From JACDAE01 sp963744875 (GTDB taxonomy: Bacteria > Chloroflexota > Ktedonobacteria > Ktedonobacterales > Ktedonobacteraceae), in the NCBI GenBank assembly GCA_963744875.1, contig CAVUVQ010000002.1, positions 558,001 through 622,000 on the forward strand: a DNA stretch of 64,000 nucleotides, in the 5' to 3' direction. This document shows positions 34,364 through 43,719 of the stretch, one piece after another. The position numbers were made by a program, and so were the translations under genes. Under the pieces are notes generated by a model. That model ran no database searches. It was not told the DNA's origin and was given only the letters and a program-made list of their open reading frames with translations. Position 1 is the first letter of the stretch; each line of letters opens with the position of its first letter.

Positions 34364-35363
34364 ATGGAAAAATCAACATCAATCTCTGAAATGCAAAAGT
34401 TTCAATTCGGCAGAAAAATATTCTGTTCCGATGGCGAAGAAGGCGTGCTCACTTCTGTTGGCTTTGATCCCACCACCCGGCGCATGACTTCCATCGGGGT
34501 AAAGCAAAACCGCTTCTTCGGCAAGACAGTCTACCCACCATATGAAACGATTGCCGATGCAACCGGTGAGGGCATCACACTCACTATTACACGCGACGAG
34601 TTGCTCGCTAGCGCAACGCAGGCCCCTGCACTGCTACTGGATGCAAAGACCGTCGTGCAACTGGCGGATTCTAGCTGCTAAAGGTCTATTGCAAATGATC
34701 GCAGTGCATCCCCAGAGCGGCGAATTTGCTTATTGTGTAGCGCATCATGTAAAGCCAGGACAAAGTACCCTGATCCAACAACAATATGTCACCTCATTAG
34801 AGCCAGGGCACATTCTGGTCTCGATGCCAGAGGCGACTTTGCAAACGCTAGCTCCGTATCGGAACGACGCGGAATTGCAGCGTGAGGTTGGAGAAATATT
34901 GATGGATCTGACTCCCCTGCATGTCGATTTCAAGGGCATGAATATCCGCGTGTTGGATAGCGTGCTCTATCTCGATGGCAACATCTCCAGCGTCTTGCGC
35001 AGTGATATCGTTCAGGATCAGGTGCTTGGCGTTCCAGGTTTGTTAGAGATCAAGAATCACCTTATAAGTGATGATGAACTGGCAAGTAGCCTGGCGATGA
35101 CTCTGTCTCGTGATCCGCGCACACGTGAGCTGCCCATCGGGGTGTATCCTCGCCTGGGCGAGGTACGCTTGAGTGGTGCTGTGCACACTCCCGAGCAGAA
35201 AGCCGCCGCCACAGAGATCGCCAAAGGCTTTCCCGGCGTCCGCTCCGTCACCAATGATTGTGTCATCAAGTCCGACGCCGGTATGCTGTACGTAATGTCT
35301 TCTGCCGAAGGTGGCGAGGCTGAGGATATTGTTCCTGGTAAGTATATCAGGCATACAAAATAG
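34364..35363 (+). pseudogene. PRC-barrel / BON-domain protein broken by one surplus base
   Basis: ATG 34364 opens a frame whose product (FQFGRKIFCSDGEEGVLTSV) resembles a PRC-barrel start, and ends at 34681. From about 34674 the next frame continues with AAKGLLQMIAVHPQSG and reaches two BON-like repeats (VDFKGMNIRVLDSVLYLDGN; GEVRLSGAVHTPEQKAAATEIA plus FPGVRSVTNDCVI), stopping at 35363. Dropping one base near 34673 joins them into 332 aa. BON domains bind membranes or other proteins, and the combination suggests a stress-related protein. This family assignment is moderate; the frameshift itself is clear. Confidence 0.7.
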
Positions 35364-35478
35364 CATTTCCTCTGTCTACTGCAATGATGGTCTGATATTT
35401 CGTCAACCTGTTAATTGGCCTCTTTTGTATCCATTCCACGGGTTGACGAAATATAAAGCGAAAGCGCCATACACAAAA

Positions 35479-36360
35479 TCATTTTCCGGCGAGTTGCGCA
35501 ACCACTGGCGCAAAGTTTTCCATCTGTGCATCAATTATCTGAATATAGGATATTCCTGAATCTGCTCTTTGATCAAGAAGGTAAGTTACAATCTGATCAG
35601 TACGCATATGCATAAATGGAAAATTCCCTCCCACAAGAACTTTGATCGGCCCATCAGTAGGCCAGAGATCAAAGGCCGTTTTGCATAATTCTATTTGTGC
35701 GAAACGCTCTCCTGCTGCCTCTCGTATCCATCCGATCTTCTGTGTAAGAGATACATCCTCCGTATCAATACCTGTACCCGTATTCATTAATTTAGGTTCA
35801 ATCCCAACGATATCTGCTTCTCGTGCGGCAAGTGTAAGCATACGCTTACTTGCTCCATGCATACATATGAGCGGATGCGGTTTCTGAAATGGTTTTGGTG
35901 TTTCTTTCATGTTTGTAAGGGTGTAGTGTGTTCCGGAAAAATTAACTCTCCCCTCAAGGAATAGAGCTTTAAGAATATAAAGAGCTTCTTCAAGGCGACT
36001 GATACGAATGTCTTCCGTTTCAAACGGGAGTCCCAATGGTGTATATTGTGCAGCATCACCACCTATCCCTATCCCAAATTCAAAGCGACCTTCAGACAAG
36101 AGATCCAGCATGGCGACCTCTCTGGCTAGAAGTGCTGGATGTCGGTAATCATTACAAAAGGCGAAAGAGCCAACACGTAATGAAGTTGTTGCTTCAACGG
36201 CCATAGTTAGAGCAGCGAAAGAGGCAAGCCCATTAAGGGGATTATCCTGTGCTAATAACGTTGTATAACCCAACTCTTCGACCCGTCGAGCGGTGGAGAT
36301 CCAACTTTGTCGCGATTGAGTCGTACTGGCGATCACACCAAAACGAAATGGTTGATACAT
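35479..36360 (-). CDS. LLM-class (luciferase-like) F420/flavin-dependent oxidoreductase
   Basis: The 293-aa protein has the fold markers of the bacterial luciferase-like superfamily: RFGVIAST at the start, RRVEELGYTTLLAQDN, LRVGSFAFCNDYRHPALLAREVAMLDLLSEGRFEFGIGIG (here in pieces), and TPKPFQKPHPLICMHGASKR. Members use reduced F420 or FMN to reduce or oxygenate small molecules. GRFEFGIG and the lack of an obvious FMN monooxygenase signature favour F420, but this is inference. It lies 24 bp after an MFS exporter gene on the same strand, so the two may make and export, or detoxify, a compound together. Confidence 0.8.
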   Translation of the reverse strand: MYQPFRFGVIASTTQSRQSWISTARRVEELGYTTLLAQDNPLNGLASFAALTMAVEATTSLRVGSFAFCNDYRHPALLAREVAMLDLLSEGRFEFGIGIGGDAAQYTPLGLPFETEDIRISRLEEALYILKALFLEGRVNFSGTHYTLTNMKETPKPFQKPHPLICMHGASKRMLTLAAREADIVGIEPKLMNTGTGIDTEDVSLTQKIGWIREAAGERFAQIELCKTAFDLWPTDGPIKVLVGGNFPFMHMRTDQIVTYLLDQRADSGISYIQIIDAQMENFAPVVAQLAGK

Positions 36361-36384
36361 TTAGCAACTTCTCCTTTCATGTAC

Positions 36385-37662
36385 CTACTCATGGTTATGA
36401 GTATACATTCTCAATTCAGGATAACGCCATGCTACCCACCCGACAATAAGCAACGTAATCATACCACCCGTGAAAATCGTAAATGAAGCCCCCATCAGTG
36501 CCGCCACCAGACCAGATTCCACCTCACCCAACTGTGGTCCCCCAAATGCCAGCACCATCTGCACCGCCGTCATGCGACCGCGTAGTTCAGCAGGCGTCCA
36601 CTGTAAGCGAATCGTTGTGCGGATCACCGTGGAGATCGTATCACCAACACCAGTGAGCGCAAAGAACAGGTATGAGAAGATAAAAAGAGATGAAACCCCA
36701 AATAGAGCGGTCGCCAATGCGTAGAGCGCAACACTTGCCAGGAATATACTCCCTTGCCGTCGCACAGGTTTTCTCATTGCCATAACCCCCCCGGTCAAGA
36801 CTGCACCGACTGGCTGAGCGGTTGCTAGAAAACCGTAGCCCTGTGCACCAGTATGTAGTATCTGCGTTGCTACAAGGGGAAGCATGGTGCGGGCCGAAGC
36901 GAAAAATGTGGCAAAGGCATCAAGGATCATCGTGCTCCAGATGAGTCGTGTACGGCGCACAAAGTGAAAGCCATCAAGCATCTCACGCCAGTTAAATGCC
37001 GCACGATCCCCTTTTTGCACGGTGCTTCGATGGTGCATAAGCAGAACAGCCAATAAGACAACGAGGAACGAACCAGCGTTCAGCAGATAGGTGATACCAA
37101 TCGGGAAGGCTACAAGCAGGATGCCGGCCAGCATTGGCCCGATAATAGTTCCCACCTGCCAGAGTAATGCAAACAGTGTGGCTGCATTCGGAAGATGCTC
37201 TGCTGGAATCAATTCGGGATAGAGTGCGATCTGGGCAGGTTCATTGAACGCATTGATGGCGGCGTCAAGTGCTGTAAACAGGTAGAGCAACCCTATCGTG
37301 ATATTTCCTCTGAGCGTCAATACTCCCAACAATCCGGCACAGAGGCACGCCAGTATCTGTGACCAGAGGATGATGTGCCGTCGATCCCTATGGTCAGCGA
37401 TCGCGCCACCAAGAAATGCGAACAGAAAAATGGGAAGAATGCGTACCGCGCCCAACATCCCCAGGCCAACAGCCTGTGCGTTCAGTGAAATATGCCAGCC
37501 GAGAAGCGCTATTCTATCCACCTGGCCGCGTAATAGTAGATAAACATGCCAGTTGACGACAATAAGTTGCATCTGAGAGCCGACGGTTGAAAATAATTGT
37601 CCTATCCACAACAAACGAAAATCGCGTTGTTGCAATGCGGGTAAAGGTGTTGTGCGGGCCAT
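36385..37662 (-). CDS. MFS exporter, EntS/MFS_3-type
   Basis: I use ATG 37662 (GGAG twelve bases upstream); a GTG at 37704 is possible. The 425-aa protein begins LQQRDFRLLWIGQLFSTVGSQ, typical of the enterobactin-exporter-like MFS_3 branch, and shows about eleven to twelve hydrophobic helices with GGAIADHRDRRHII as the loop 2-3 motif. A second motif, ELRGRMTAVQMVLAFGGPQLG, lies in the C-terminal half. It should export a small molecule by proton exchange. The operon partner is the LLM oxidoreductase. Confidence 0.85.
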   Translation of the reverse strand: MARTTPLPALQQRDFRLLWIGQLFSTVGSQMQLIVVNWHVYLLLRGQVDRIALLGWHISLNAQAVGLGMLGAVRILPIFLFAFLGGAIADHRDRRHIILWSQILACLCAGLLGVLTLRGNITIGLLYLFTALDAAINAFNEPAQIALYPELIPAEHLPNAATLFALLWQVGTIIGPMLAGILLVAFPIGITYLLNAGSFLVVLLAVLLMHHRSTVQKGDRAAFNWREMLDGFHFVRRTRLIWSTMILDAFATFFASARTMLPLVATQILHTGAQGYGFLATAQPVGAVLTGGVMAMRKPVRRQGSIFLASVALYALATALFGVSSLFIFSYLFFALTGVGDTISTVIRTTIRLQWTPAELRGRMTAVQMVLAFGGPQLGEVESGLVAALMGASFTIFTGGMITLLIVGWVAWRYPELRMYTHNHE

Positions 37663-37858
37663 GCTTTTGTTTGATCTCCGTTTCTTCGTCTGTAATAATA
37701 TCACGTATCGGCCCTATGAAAGTATTGCAGCGTTTATGTACCGCTTTTATCCCAACAAGAAAGAATAGAGAAGAACAATACTTATCTATGTCGCTCTTCC
37801 CGTTCTGTTCGCGAAAAGTATTTCCATCCATTAAGGTTCTCGGTATTGAAACGGTATT

Positions 37859-38123
37859 GGGCGCACACAAGGTGCATTGACTCCAACAAATTGAGGGATT
37901 TGGTAAAAATGATGCATCAAAAACACAGAAAAATACGTAAAACGGTAGGGACCCGATTGTATCGCGTCCGTGATTGATCACCCGTGGGCCACGATTTCAT
38001 GAATGGCGGACGCGATGCAATCGGGTCCCTACCGTTTTACGTGCATTCCAGGCATTCGTGTCGTGCTTGCGTCATTTTTTTCCGAAATAGTTGGAGTCAA
38101 TGACACAAGGTGACGCCCCTACC
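37859..38123. mobile_element. MITE-like composite element, copy 1, with nested GTAGGGACC palindrome
   Basis: Ends pair as imperfect terminal inverted repeats (GCATTGACTCCAAC on the left against GTTGGAGTCAATGACAC on the right, with GGCG...CGCC outside). The middle (37945-38032) is a long palindrome bounded by GTAGGGACCC and GGGTCCCTAC. The same arrangement in reverse orientation lies at 54521-54780, with clear sequence similarity along the flanks. It has no coding capacity, so it would depend on a transposase elsewhere. It occupies the divergent region between the MFS and AAA ATPase genes. I see no clear target duplication. Confidence 0.7.
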
Positions 38124-38282
38124 CACATTCCCAATGTTTCCCCGGCGGGATGGAGACCTCGCGGAAATGTAAAATTGTCATAAATGAACGTTGACAAAAA
38201 GCAAACAGCATGTTATTATGAAATTGACCTGATGTTTTAGTGCCCTTCTGGCTGGGCGAGAAGCCATAAGAGGGAAAATAGT

Positions 38283-39761
38283 ATGGAAAGTCTTGAACGA
38301 ATCCACTCAATCAACCATGAGCTGCTCACCTCTCCTCACAAAGATTTGAGTACAAATACTCCACAAATCATGCGCCATGTGCGCGTGTTTCGCCAGGAGA
38401 TTGTGGTTGCAGCCCTCTATAGTCTGTGGCACGAGTTAGAGATGGATGGTGAGCCTTTACTACTTGATTCCCTTTCGCGTAGCCGTATCGCGACCGAGCA
38501 TCATCCTCTCTTGCTTGATAAGATGGTTGCCATTGGCAAGCGCCGCAAGCGTATGCCCCTGGGACAATTGGTAAGCTGGCGCTCGATCGAGGCTCCACCA
38601 GAAGCTGCTACTATTGCGGCAAATCGTGCGGGAATACCTCTCTTGCAGCCTGATTTACTCCATCATGCGAAAGTCGGGCAGCGGGGCACTGTGCCGGGCA
38701 TTCCTTATGGCTGGCTTTGTTACACCTTTGCCTCTGGCTGGTCTGCGCTTTCCGTGCGCTTCTGCGATGATAGCAGCACTGAAGATGGCATCATTGAGGT
38801 AATCGCGGCCATTCCGTCTGGTCGGCAGGATGAGTGGCTGGCATTTCTGGAATTGATGGACGAGCTGCGTAAAAGCATCGCCAGTCGGGCACGACGTGGC
38901 AGCGTCGAGATCATTGGTGGCGATGACAAGCTGGTCGATGTTATCAAGCGTACAAGCTTCGATGATGTTGTGCTTGCACCCGAGACGTTGGTTCAGGTTG
39001 CAGCGCAGCGCCAGATCTTCTCGGCAGAGATGCTCAAACGTTATGCCGCATTGCATGTGCCTCGTCTGCGTAAAGTTTTGTTAATCGGTCCTCCGGGAAC
39101 TGGAAAAACAACTTTACTCAAAGCCGAGGGCGCACGGCACGTAAAGCAGGGTGGATTAGTTCTCTACGTCTGTGCGCCTCAAAAGGGCCGTAACACCAGT
39201 TCGTGGCAGCACCTTTCCTATGCGTTACATAACGCCGCCGAGGCCAAAATTCCGACGTTGGTCCTGGTCGAGGACTTTGAGATGTTTGTCTCGGATGCGC
39301 ATGAAATGCAATTGGTGCTCAATGTGCTTGATGGTGTTGCTACGCCAGACAATCCAGCCGGCACACTTTTGCTGGCGACCAGTAATGATCCAGATAGCAT
39401 TGATCCACGTATTCGTGATCGTCCCGGTCGTGTAGATATGCTGATCGAGATCGGCCTGGTCGAAGATGAAGAGCTTGCACTGCGTTTCTTGAAACGCTTT
39501 CTGGGTACTGCTTACCGCGAAGATGAGCATGCACGGATTGCATCTCAACTCCTGGGGCAACCTGGCAGCCATTTCCGCGAGGTCTGTATCGCCGCCGCTA
39601 TCCACGCGTTGGAGGAGAAACGGACCGGAGTGCAATATGCAGACCTGCTCTGGGCGCACGAGACGATTCTCAATGGACGAGTGCTTGCCTCTCAGGTCGA
39701 GCGTTTTGTGCCCCCATCTGCCCGCAAACGTGGCGGCTTCTTCGGCAAAAGTCACTCGTAA
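38283..39761 (+). CDS. AAA-family ATPase with uncharacterised N-terminal half
   Basis: The 492-aa protein has an N-terminal region of about 250 residues that I do not recognise and a C-terminal AAA module: Walker A GPPGTGKTT (about 268-276), Walker B-like TLVLVEDFEMF, sensor 1 LLLATSNDPDSI and arginine-finger segment DPRIRDRPGRVD. The Walker B acidic pair is E-D rather than D-E. It likely forms hexamers that remodel protein or nucleic acid substrates. Monocistronic, with GAGGG upstream of the ATG. No neighbour points to its partner. Confidence 0.8.
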   Translation: MESLERIHSINHELLTSPHKDLSTNTPQIMRHVRVFRQEIVVAALYSLWHELEMDGEPLLLDSLSRSRIATEHHPLLLDKMVAIGKRRKRMPLGQLVSWRSIEAPPEAATIAANRAGIPLLQPDLLHHAKVGQRGTVPGIPYGWLCYTFASGWSALSVRFCDDSSTEDGIIEVIAAIPSGRQDEWLAFLELMDELRKSIASRARRGSVEIIGGDDKLVDVIKRTSFDDVVLAPETLVQVAAQRQIFSAEMLKRYAALHVPRLRKVLLIGPPGTGKTTLLKAEGARHVKQGGLVLYVCAPQKGRNTSSWQHLSYALHNAAEAKIPTLVLVEDFEMFVSDAHEMQLVLNVLDGVATPDNPAGTLLLATSNDPDSIDPRIRDRPGRVDMLIEIGLVEDEELALRFLKRFLGTAYREDEHARIASQLLGQPGSHFREVCIAAAIHALEEKRTGVQYADLLWAHETILNGRVLASQVERFVPPSARKRGGFFGKSHS

Positions 39762-39788
39762 TACGAGGTCAAACGCCAATTTTCCACC

Positions 39789-39885
39789 GTAGGGACCATC
39801 TTTAGAGCGTCTGACAATTTATTGATGTTCATTTTCGGGATAAGCACGTCAATAAATTGTCAGACGCTCTAAAGATGGTCCCTAC
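39789..39885. repeat. Palindrome GTAGGGACC...GGTCCCTAC with 37-bp perfect arms
   Basis: Arms at 39789-39825 and 39849-39885 are exact reverse complements around 23 bases. Only the terminal GTAGGGACC is shared with the other family members; the inner 28 bp are unique here. It sits between the convergent AAA and PLP-enzyme genes. Confidence 0.9.
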
Positions 39886-39972
39886 ATACCGATACAATGG
39901 CACATGCCGGAAGCCTTTTCTTGCCCAGGCAAATTTCCCAGTGGAGTCATCAATCCGGTCGTTACCATTTCA

Positions 39973-41202
39973 TCATTGTGTAAGCGCCTGATCCAGATCC
40001 TGCACGATATCATCGATATGCTCAATACCCACGGACAGGCGGATACAGCCCTCCGTGATACCCATCTTGTTTCGTTCCGCTACGGTCAATGTGCGGTGTG
40101 ACGATATGGCAGGATAGCTCACCTCCGAGAAGACATCACCCAATGTTGTCACGGGCATGCAGAGCTTGAGATTGTTCATAAACCGATATGCCGCCTCGCG
40201 TGATTGGGCCTTCAACTCAAATGCCAGCAAGCCTCCATACAGTTCATTCTTTAACAGCCTGCCAGCCAATGCATGTTGAGGATGGCTGGCGAGGCCAGGA
40301 TAATAGACTCTGGCAACCGCAGGATGCTCTTCCAGAAAGCGTGCTACCTGCAATGCATTATGACAATGACGTTCCATGCGCAATGCCATGGTGCGCAGTC
40401 CGCGCATCATCAAGTGCGCTTCAAAGGGACTGAGCATTGCTCCCAGCAAGATTGCATAACTACGCAGTTGATCGAGCAGAGCATTTTTGGCACTGACGGC
40501 TACACCTCCCGTGCTATCGCCGTGTCCACTGATATATTTTGTGGCACTATGCACCACAAGATCGAAACCATGTTCAATTGGTTTGAGCAGGCAAGGGGTC
40601 GTAAATGTACTATCAACGATGGTGACGGCTCCCACTTCGCGTGCGGCAGCGCTGATGGCATCCAGATCGACGACTTTGACCAGGGGATTAGAGATAGTTT
40701 CGACATAAATGACATCCGGCTGCTCTTGATGGATGAACTTCGCCGCATCAATGCAGCACAGATCGCTTAAGACGATCTCGACCCCGGTTGGTGCGAAAAC
40801 CTTTTGCAGCAGGCTTACGGTTGGACCATACATATCCTTCGATGCCACAATTTTTGTCCCTGATACAAGTCCCGCCGCTAATAGAGCCGTGTGAATGGCC
40901 GCCATACCAGAGCCAAGCGCGATTGCCCCTATACCTCCTTCAGCCTGGGCCACCGCCGTTTCAAATGTATGCGCGTTGGGATTGGTCTGACGCGCATAGA
41001 CGAATGCAGGCTCACCTGTTGAGGTGCTGCCGCCGAATGCTTTATCCAGATCTTCTACATCTTCATAGTGATATGTAGTGCTGGCATAAATAGGTTGAAT
41101 GGTTGGTGTGCCGGCGTCATTACCTGCCTTTCTCTGCTGTCCACCGTGGACGAGCAGCGTGTCAATATTCCATGGATGGGTGGAAGCTTGTTCGTCGTGC
41201 AT
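39973..41202 (-). CDS. Cys/Met-metabolism PLP enzyme (cystathionine synthase/lyase type)
   Basis: ATG 41202 with GAGAGG upstream gives 409 aa. The family markers are TIQPIYASTTYHY, the phosphate-binding VYARQTNPNAHTFE, IALGSGMAAIHTALLA, DSTFTTP, and the PLP lysine in HSATKYISGHGD. This family includes cystathionine gamma-synthase, cystathionine beta/gamma-lyase, methionine gamma-lyase and O-acylhomoserine sulfhydrylase; I cannot separate them by eye. The preceding gene on the same strand is a peroxiredoxin-like protein 56 bp upstream. Confidence 0.9.
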   Translation of the reverse strand: MHDEQASTHPWNIDTLLVHGGQQRKAGNDAGTPTIQPIYASTTYHYEDVEDLDKAFGGSTSTGEPAFVYARQTNPNAHTFETAVAQAEGGIGAIALGSGMAAIHTALLAAGLVSGTKIVASKDMYGPTVSLLQKVFAPTGVEIVLSDLCCIDAAKFIHQEQPDVIYVETISNPLVKVVDLDAISAAAREVGAVTIVDSTFTTPCLLKPIEHGFDLVVHSATKYISGHGDSTGGVAVSAKNALLDQLRSYAILLGAMLSPFEAHLMMRGLRTMALRMERHCHNALQVARFLEEHPAVARVYYPGLASHPQHALAGRLLKNELYGGLLAFELKAQSREAAYRFMNNLKLCMPVTTLGDVFSEVSYPAISSHRTLTVAERNKMGITEGCIRLSVGIEHIDDIVQDLDQALTQ

Positions 41203-41258
41203 TGTTATCCTCTCGTGAGATAAATGATGACAGCTCAAAATCCTTCTGGCTGTAGAAA

Positions 41259-41759
41259 TTAAAGTGCACACAATTTATTCATGTACTGAAGGGTCTCCAG
41301 TAATTCTTTGATGGCAGGAAGTGACGCTTCGTCATCTGCGCTCCATTGCTCATAGAGTGCATTATAACGATCCGCCAGAATGATACAGGGCTTTACCGAA
41401 CGCGTAGCTGCTTCCCATGCCGTATAGCGCTGGATGACTCTCCCCGTTGGATCAGCTAACAGAGGGAAAGGCAGGCGTAGTTGTTCTTGCACCTGTAAAT
41501 TGGCGAGTACGGCATCAGCCGTGATACCTAGAATGGCGCAGTACTCCTCGCGAAACTCTGTGTAGTGGCTGGCAAATGTGCGCAACAGTTCGCGTGTTGC
41601 ATCCATCGTTGCGCTACGCATAAATAATAATACCAGGTGTTCGCGCTGCTTATAATCCCATGGTCCATGCGGCATCCCATCGGTTCCGGGCAGTGTAAAA
41701 GCTGGAATAATCTGATCCTTCTCCAGCAGCGGAGAAGAAGTTTGCTCTGAACTTGACAT
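41259..41759 (-). CDS. Peroxiredoxin-like protein lacking the peroxidatic cysteine
   Basis: ATG 41759 (GAGG close upstream) gives 166 aa with a redoxin/AhpC-TSA fold pattern: IIPAFTLPGTDG, HLVLLFMRSATMD, FREEYCAILGITAD, LPFPLLADPTGRV. In peroxiredoxins the position after the third strand reads P-x-x-x-T-x-x-C; here it is MRSATMDA, without a cysteine. Other cysteines exist but not at that place. So peroxide reduction is unlikely by the usual route and the protein may be a structural or regulatory homologue. It probably shares an mRNA with the PLP enzyme. Confidence 0.7.
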   Translation of the reverse strand: MSSSEQTSSPLLEKDQIIPAFTLPGTDGMPHGPWDYKQREHLVLLFMRSATMDATRELLRTFASHYTEFREEYCAILGITADAVLANLQVQEQLRLPFPLLADPTGRVIQRYTAWEAATRSVKPCIILADRYNALYEQWSADDEASLPAIKELLETLQYMNKLCAL

Positions 41760-41845
41760 GTAACCTCGCGTATTGAATAGATATTGAACTGAACCGCTTA
41801 TTATTACATGGTACGCCATAACAACATTTTATGCCAGTGCCGTTT

Positions 41846-42661
41846 TTACACAGAGGGTGCTTCTAAATATGGGAGCACCATTTTCTCCAGAGCCACGGCA
41901 ACTCCATCCTCGCTGTTACGCGACGTGACATAATTTGCCGCCGCTTTCACTTCGTCGTGCGCATTACCCATTGCGATGCCCAGGCCCGCGAATGTGAGCA
42001 TACCAATATCGTTATGGTTATCGCCAAACGCAACGATCTCTTCAGGCGCAACAGCTAATCTCTGCGCCAGAAACTTGAGCGCATTACCTTTAGAAACGGC
42101 AGGATGAAGGAATTCCAACAGGTCTCGCGATGCCTGCGTGACATAAAGTTGATCGGCCAACTGGCTTTCCAGTTTCTGTCGTTTTGCGCGTAATGTGTCT
42201 TCATCACCTACCCCTACCAGCTTAATACACGGTTGCGGATAGATGCTTGCGACATCGGCAACCTCTATTACAGCAGGAACCGGTGGGTGATACCATTTCT
42301 GGGCACCTGGAGTACTATGATCAACATACACGTGTTCGTGGGTGTGATAGCCGCGATAAAGATTGGCCTCTTGCAGCAGTGCAAGCGTAGATAAAATATG
42401 CTCCTGTGGGACCAATTGCTCATATATAATTGTGCCCGTAGCAATATCGGCGATAATTGCGCCGTTATAGATAATTTGTGGCGCGTTTAAGGGGAGATCC
42501 GTGCAGACAGCTCGCAATACATTCAACGTCTGACCAGTGGCAATGACCAGCTTCATACCAGCCGCGACGGCTTGCATAAGGGCGCTATACGTGCGCCGTG
42601 TGATCAGTTTTTGTGGTGAGAGAAGGGTTCCATCCAGATCGATAGCAAGTAAGCGATACAT
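41846..42661 (-). CDS. Cof-type HAD-superfamily phosphatase
   Basis: The 271-aa protein has HAD motif I (LLAIDLDGTLLS), motif II (LVIATGQT), the Lys in motif III (SKGNALKFLAQ) and motif IV (AFGDNHNDIGML), with the C2B-type cap between II and III that marks the Cof family. Such enzymes dephosphorylate sugar phosphates or nucleotides. GGGAG lies upstream of the ATG. The substrate is not predictable. Confidence 0.92.
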   Translation of the reverse strand: MYRLLAIDLDGTLLSPQKLITRRTYSALMQAVAAGMKLVIATGQTLNVLRAVCTDLPLNAPQIIYNGAIIADIATGTIIYEQLVPQEHILSTLALLQEANLYRGYHTHEHVYVDHSTPGAQKWYHPPVPAVIEVADVASIYPQPCIKLVGVGDEDTLRAKRQKLESQLADQLYVTQASRDLLEFLHPAVSKGNALKFLAQRLAVAPEEIVAFGDNHNDIGMLTFAGLGIAMGNAHDEVKAAANYVTSRNSEDGVAVALEKMVLPYLEAPSV

Positions 42662-42781
42662 GCAGGCGCTCCCATGTGTTAACAGAGAAATTTCTTATAG
42701 TTTACTATAAACAGAGTGGTATAGTTCTCACAAGAGCCAATGTTACTCTTTCTATTTGAAATGGTGGAGGGAGTCACTTAT

Positions 42782-43555
42782 TCAATGGGGTAGATATTCG
42801 TAATGCACATATGTTGCATATGGGCGAAATCCCACACGCTCATAAATGTGACTGGCTAGTTCATTCACTGCTATGAGGAAGACCTGTCGTGCCCCTTGCT
42901 TAAACGCTATTTGTGTCATATGGGCCGTCAATGCGGTGGCAATTCCACGACGGCGAAATGGTTCCAGGGTTGTAATCCCAACGAGTTCGGTCAAATCTTC
43001 ATGGATATCAGTGAACATCCCTGCACCAACTGGTTGTCCATGGAGTCGTGTGGTAAACGCACGGCTAAGAATGAGGTCTTGACGAAATCTCTCTGCTTCC
43101 TGGGAAGTCACCCGTTCTGCCTGTGAGTCGAAGCCAGATGCATTGGTATCAAGCCCCTCACATATTTCCTCTAACGAAGAGCGGCTACTAAGGGTAATGA
43201 TCGTTAATCCTGGGATATCGATGGTCGCATGATAGGTTTCTAGAGTGCAGATCATGATCTGTAAACGCTTTTGCTGAGACCATGCTGAAGAGCGCAGAAC
43301 AGTGGTGAGATGTGGAAATAATTCTTCGATGAATACAAGACAAGGTTTTCGACCATACTCTATAAAGGTGTTGTGCAGTTTGATCAGGCTCTCTGGAAGA
43401 CTATCACTCTCAGAAGGATCTGGAATAGCATAGTTTGATTCTGTGCTGAAGTCGGTCGTATGGAGGAAAAGATTAAAAGGAGGAAGGAAAACAACTTCGT
43501 GGTGTTGACGAGCTTTAAAGCAGAGGTATTCCTGAAGCGAAGAAAGTGAAAGCAT
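42782..43555 (-). CDS. GNAT-family N-acetyltransferase
   Basis: The C-terminal half of this 257-aa protein carries the acetyl-CoA binding pattern LVGITTLEPFRRRGIATALT and the final strand ASHIYERVGFRPYATYVHY. The N-terminal half (about 130 residues) is unassigned and may be a degenerate second GNAT fold. AAGGAG precedes the ATG. It is divergent from the Mrp gene across 164 bp of AT-rich sequence that likely holds both promoters. Substrate unknown. Confidence 0.85.
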   Translation of the reverse strand: MLSLSSLQEYLCFKARQHHEVVFLPPFNLFLHTTDFSTESNYAIPDPSESDSLPESLIKLHNTFIEYGRKPCLVFIEELFPHLTTVLRSSAWSQQKRLQIMICTLETYHATIDIPGLTIITLSSRSSLEEICEGLDTNASGFDSQAERVTSQEAERFRQDLILSRAFTTRLHGQPVGAGMFTDIHEDLTELVGITTLEPFRRRGIATALTAHMTQIAFKQGARQVFLIAVNELASHIYERVGFRPYATYVHYEYLPH

Positions 43556-43719
43556 AGCTCTCCTTTTACAAGTTTTATCCTGCCGAATTCATTATAAGGT
43601 TTATTATATAATAATTTCTCTATGGTGAGGCAAGGAGTTTAATAAAATCTTGCCAAATCAGTATGATCATCTTATACTAGCTCAAGAGACTAATTGGAAA
43701 AGAAGTAGGGAGAACGAGT

